Of a stretch of DNA of 64,000 nt, positions 62,801-64,000 are shown in pieces. The notes below the pieces were generated by a model, which worked only from the letters and a program-made list of their open reading frames with translations, was not told the origin of the DNA and ran no database searches. Source of the DNA: Aquimarina megaterium XH134 (GTDB lineage: Bacteria > Bacteroidota > Bacteroidia > Flavobacteriales > Flavobacteriaceae). The position numbers and the translations under genes were made by a program. The DNA is taken from contig NZ_JACB01000043.1 in assembly GCF_000520975.1 (NCBI RefSeq), positions 1 to 64,000 on the forward strand, read 5' to 3'. The number at the start of each line of letters is the position of its first letter. Within the stretch, counting starts at the first letter, position 1.

Positions 62801-64000
62801 TTTAGTGTAGATACAGGAGATTTGAAATTCGCCATCTTATATGCTCGATTTCAGGCTGGACTTGGATTTGATATAATGCTTAAAAACTATGGGAAAGCAC
62901 GCTGTAGAAATACAGGTGATGAAATAGGAATCAATGGATGGTATGCCAACGGGCAAGCGTATGCATATTTACAAGGTGAATTAGGAGTAAAATTTAAGGT
63001 TTTTGGTAAAAAGAAAAAAATTCCCATTATCAAAGGTAGTGCTGGTATTCTAATGCAGGGTAAAGGCCCTAATCCATATTGGTTTAAAGGATATGCAGCA
63101 GGAAAATATAACTTGTTAGGAGGTTTAGTTAAAGGTAAATATAGATTTAAGGTTACTATAGGAGAAGAATGTGAAATCGATAATGCATCCCCTGTAGGAG
63201 GAATTAAAATGATAGCCGATTTAACTCCTAAAAATAGTGCAACAGATGTAGATGTATTTATGTCTCCTCAAGCAACTTTCTCTTTACCAGTAAATAGAGA
63301 AATAATAATACCCGAAGATGGAGGAGATATGATCTATAAAGTGGTACTCGAAAAATTTACACTAACAGATGAATCAGGTACCGAGATTGTAGGTAGATTA
63401 GATTGGGGATCTAATATGGATAGAGTTACTTATGTATCAGATGATGTTTTGCTATCTGAAACCAAACTAAAAGCTTTGGTAGAAGTAAGTTTTCAAGAAA
63501 AAATAAATGGAGCATTTCGAACCATTCTGGAGAATGGGCAAAAAGTCACCGAAATAGAAGAAAGAACTTTCATAACAGGTAATGCACCCAAAAATATACC
63601 ACTATCTAATATTCAATATTCATACCCTGTAGTAGATCAGCAATTGTTTTATTCAGATGAACATCCAACGGGATATATTCAATTACAAAAAGGCCAAGAT
63701 TATCTTTTTGATAATAACCAATGGAAAAGTACTCTGAGATACATAGATAGCAATGGTAATCAGGAGGAGTTTGATTTTAAGTATTCTAATCAGGCTAATA
63801 GAATCACCTATGCCTTACCTAAGGTAAGTAAGGATACCAAATACCAGATGTCTATCATAAGTGCCTCTAAAGGAACAAAAGAAAAGGCTAACGACCAGAA
63901 ATCAACTACCACAAGAAGTTTTGATGATGACAATACATTAAGTATTACTAAAAACATTGCTCAAAATGTGTTTAGAGAAGGAGAAATTGACCGATTAACA
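59894..64000 (+). CDS. Giant secreted beta-rich protein, 5' part only (>1369 aa)
   Basis: An ATG at 59894 opens a signal-peptide-like N-terminus (MKIKLCLVLFCVILNS) and the frame stays open to the last base, so the gene continues right of the window. It has many beta-strand blocks (GIRKELNGVEYQLGFVKAKF, IELYFGADNVRLSHDGG, SRNIILPVDEKGNVLPDTRP). The middle has long alternating patterns such as VKGALELMEDDEVYGDGFLA and QTTFGSFGPIKSKAIFGKKD. From about residue 1110 there are Ig/SbsA-like segments (DVDVFMSPQATFSLPVNREI). I recognise no enzyme domain. It may be the start of a second giant-protein array like the one at the left edge (inference). Confidence 0.85.
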   Translation, partial: MKIKLCLVLFCVILNSFFVIASEKDSLSIIEKDRIEKEKIKDEFDYLQELDKKFPIQDLIKKTSPEFNFTAIEKEFSPTPIDISKTKEAAKAWFEKIKKLKKWVPSLKIDQVEEFPVGIRKELNGVEYQLGFVKAKFTKDYTELTIFARLILPQTDKEGRPIELYFGADNVRLSHDGGIVGQPKLVLLGDVFMPFNAGNWLFAIKGGLDYKTGNVNNKTYVTIDCDGINEIGIAGEVQFSRNIILPVDEKGNVLPDTRPYTGADNKTIQVPNRVRGNIQTIVTDWSDLLVEIDISPFVLASQPDKFVFSISKAVFDFSDLRTEGIQFPKFYEEEGLLVPDKESWRGVYVKSLRVGLPEVFKTKQSIAANDRVKFEASNLIIDSYGVSGNFEVENLFTIDSGRTSKSKSWAYSVDKMNIDIGANQLIGANFEGKIILPISSLNKKKDENDNKISSLAYVGLISEDEYSLSVSPVETLDFDIFSAKAELLPNSSVELKVVDGNFRPKAILNGNMSISASKKTILAKEGKKEGGETVEFEGIKFENLVLQTESPIIQADYFGYDGSVTLANFPVTINDIAFRSTDTEAGIEFDLLVNLMDKANKGFSADTHLGIYGKYKEEGYRQKWDYDRIEFSKINLEANLGAIQVKGALELMEDDEVYGDGFLAEVQTTFGSFGPIKSKAIFGKKDFRYWYIDAAVHGLKIQTGPFQINGFAGGATYKMSRKPNAGSFFNDSGLSYVPNEDYRLGVKAMVFGAIGDESAMAISAGFDIEFNGNAGVNRMGFYGEAQIMKSFNFSNPTNVLKEKLSKLVENEKIKKALDNKIGRSLLKKASEEYEPDIVGKAEISAKIGMDFDFVNDTFHAALEIYVDTAGGVIKGRASNGRAGYGVVHVSPDEWYVHMGTPTDRLGLKMDVGPISIESGGYFMMGDNIPGSPPPPPIVASILGIDTNSLDYNRDENALGEGRGFAFGTDFSVDTGDLKFAILYARFQAGLGFDIMLKNYGKARCRNTGDEIGINGWYANGQAYAYLQGELGVKFKVFGKKKKIPIIKGSAGILMQGKGPNPYWFKGYAAGKYNLLGGLVKGKYRFKVTIGEECEIDNASPVGGIKMIADLTPKNSATDVDVFMSPQATFSLPVNREIIIPEDGGDMIYKVVLEKFTLTDESGTEIVGRLDWGSNMDRVTYVSDDVLLSETKLKALVEVSFQEKINGAFRTILENGQKVTEIEERTFITGNAPKNIPLSNIQYSYPVVDQQLFYSDEHPTGYIQLQKGQDYLFDNNQWKSTLRYIDSNGNQEEFDFKYSNQANRITYALPKVSKDTKYQMSIISASKGTKEKANDQKSTTTRSFDDDNTLSITKNIAQNVFREGEIDRLT

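Noticed and set aside
1-64000. CRISPR array, insertion sequence, rRNA or complete tRNA
   Set aside because: No regularly spaced short repeats, transposase motifs or RNA gene signatures were found on either strand, except the tRNA-like fragment at 40879-40935.

Overview
The window reads as a stretch of an AT-rich Bacteroidota chromosome, most likely a marine flavobacterium of the Aquimarina/Tenacibaculum kind. The genus is an inference. The evidence is the low GC, a type IX secretion (T9SS) sorting domain, SprB-type repeats, lipoproteins with Bacteroidota-style lipoboxes, flavobacterial TANNTTTG promoter elements and many giant secreted proteins. No rRNA, intact tRNA, insertion sequence, phage or CRISPR array was seen.

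1-26320, left block: one long co-directional array of secreted giants. It opens with the 3' part of a protein with Ig-like repeats and plant-type leucine-rich repeats. Then come an OmpH/Skp-like chaperone, a lipoprotein, a 1870-aa SpvB/RHS-like shell protein, a small secreted LolA-like protein, a 1672-aa RHS-associated protein, a 135-aa secreted protein, and a 3596-aa DUF11/SprB/RHS protein. The last ends in an HNH/endonuclease VII-like toxin and is followed, overlapping, by its likely immunity gene. A strong hairpin terminator closes the array. I read it as a multi-subunit polymorphic toxin system in which several separate genes appear to supply the shell, its chaperone and its anchoring, with a replaceable nuclease tip.

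26321-38285, middle block: after a non-coding gap with a good flavobacterial promoter comes a compact operon. It encodes a YwqK-repeat lipoprotein with a basic FFxRLF-motif tail, four pseudopilin-like proteins, GspF-, GspE- and GspD-like proteins, a short GxGD prepilin peptidase, GspL-, GspM- and GspC-like proteins, and an Fn3-type lipoprotein. This is an apparently complete but divergent type II secretion/type IV pilus-like machine. Start codons overlap stops at many junctions, which suggests translational coupling.

38454-54754, ordinary accessory chromosome: a tandem-HTH AraC regulator with a SnoaL-like/SPW-like/YHS gene trio, a uracil-DNA-glycosylase-family gene, a zinc-type alcohol dehydrogenase divergent from an AraC regulator, GNAT and stand-alone homoserine dehydrogenase genes, a LysR regulator divergent from an MFS and an EamA transporter, two membrane-bound LytTR regulators around a small hydrolase and outer-membrane gene cluster, and an Lrp/AsnC regulator.

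54755-64000, right block: a 1-kb non-coding stretch, then a T9SS-exported beta-helix protein with Big_9/cadherin-like and PPC domains and its terminator. Last is the 5' 4.1 kb of another giant secreted protein that runs off the window. That protein may begin a second array like the one cut off at the left edge (inference).
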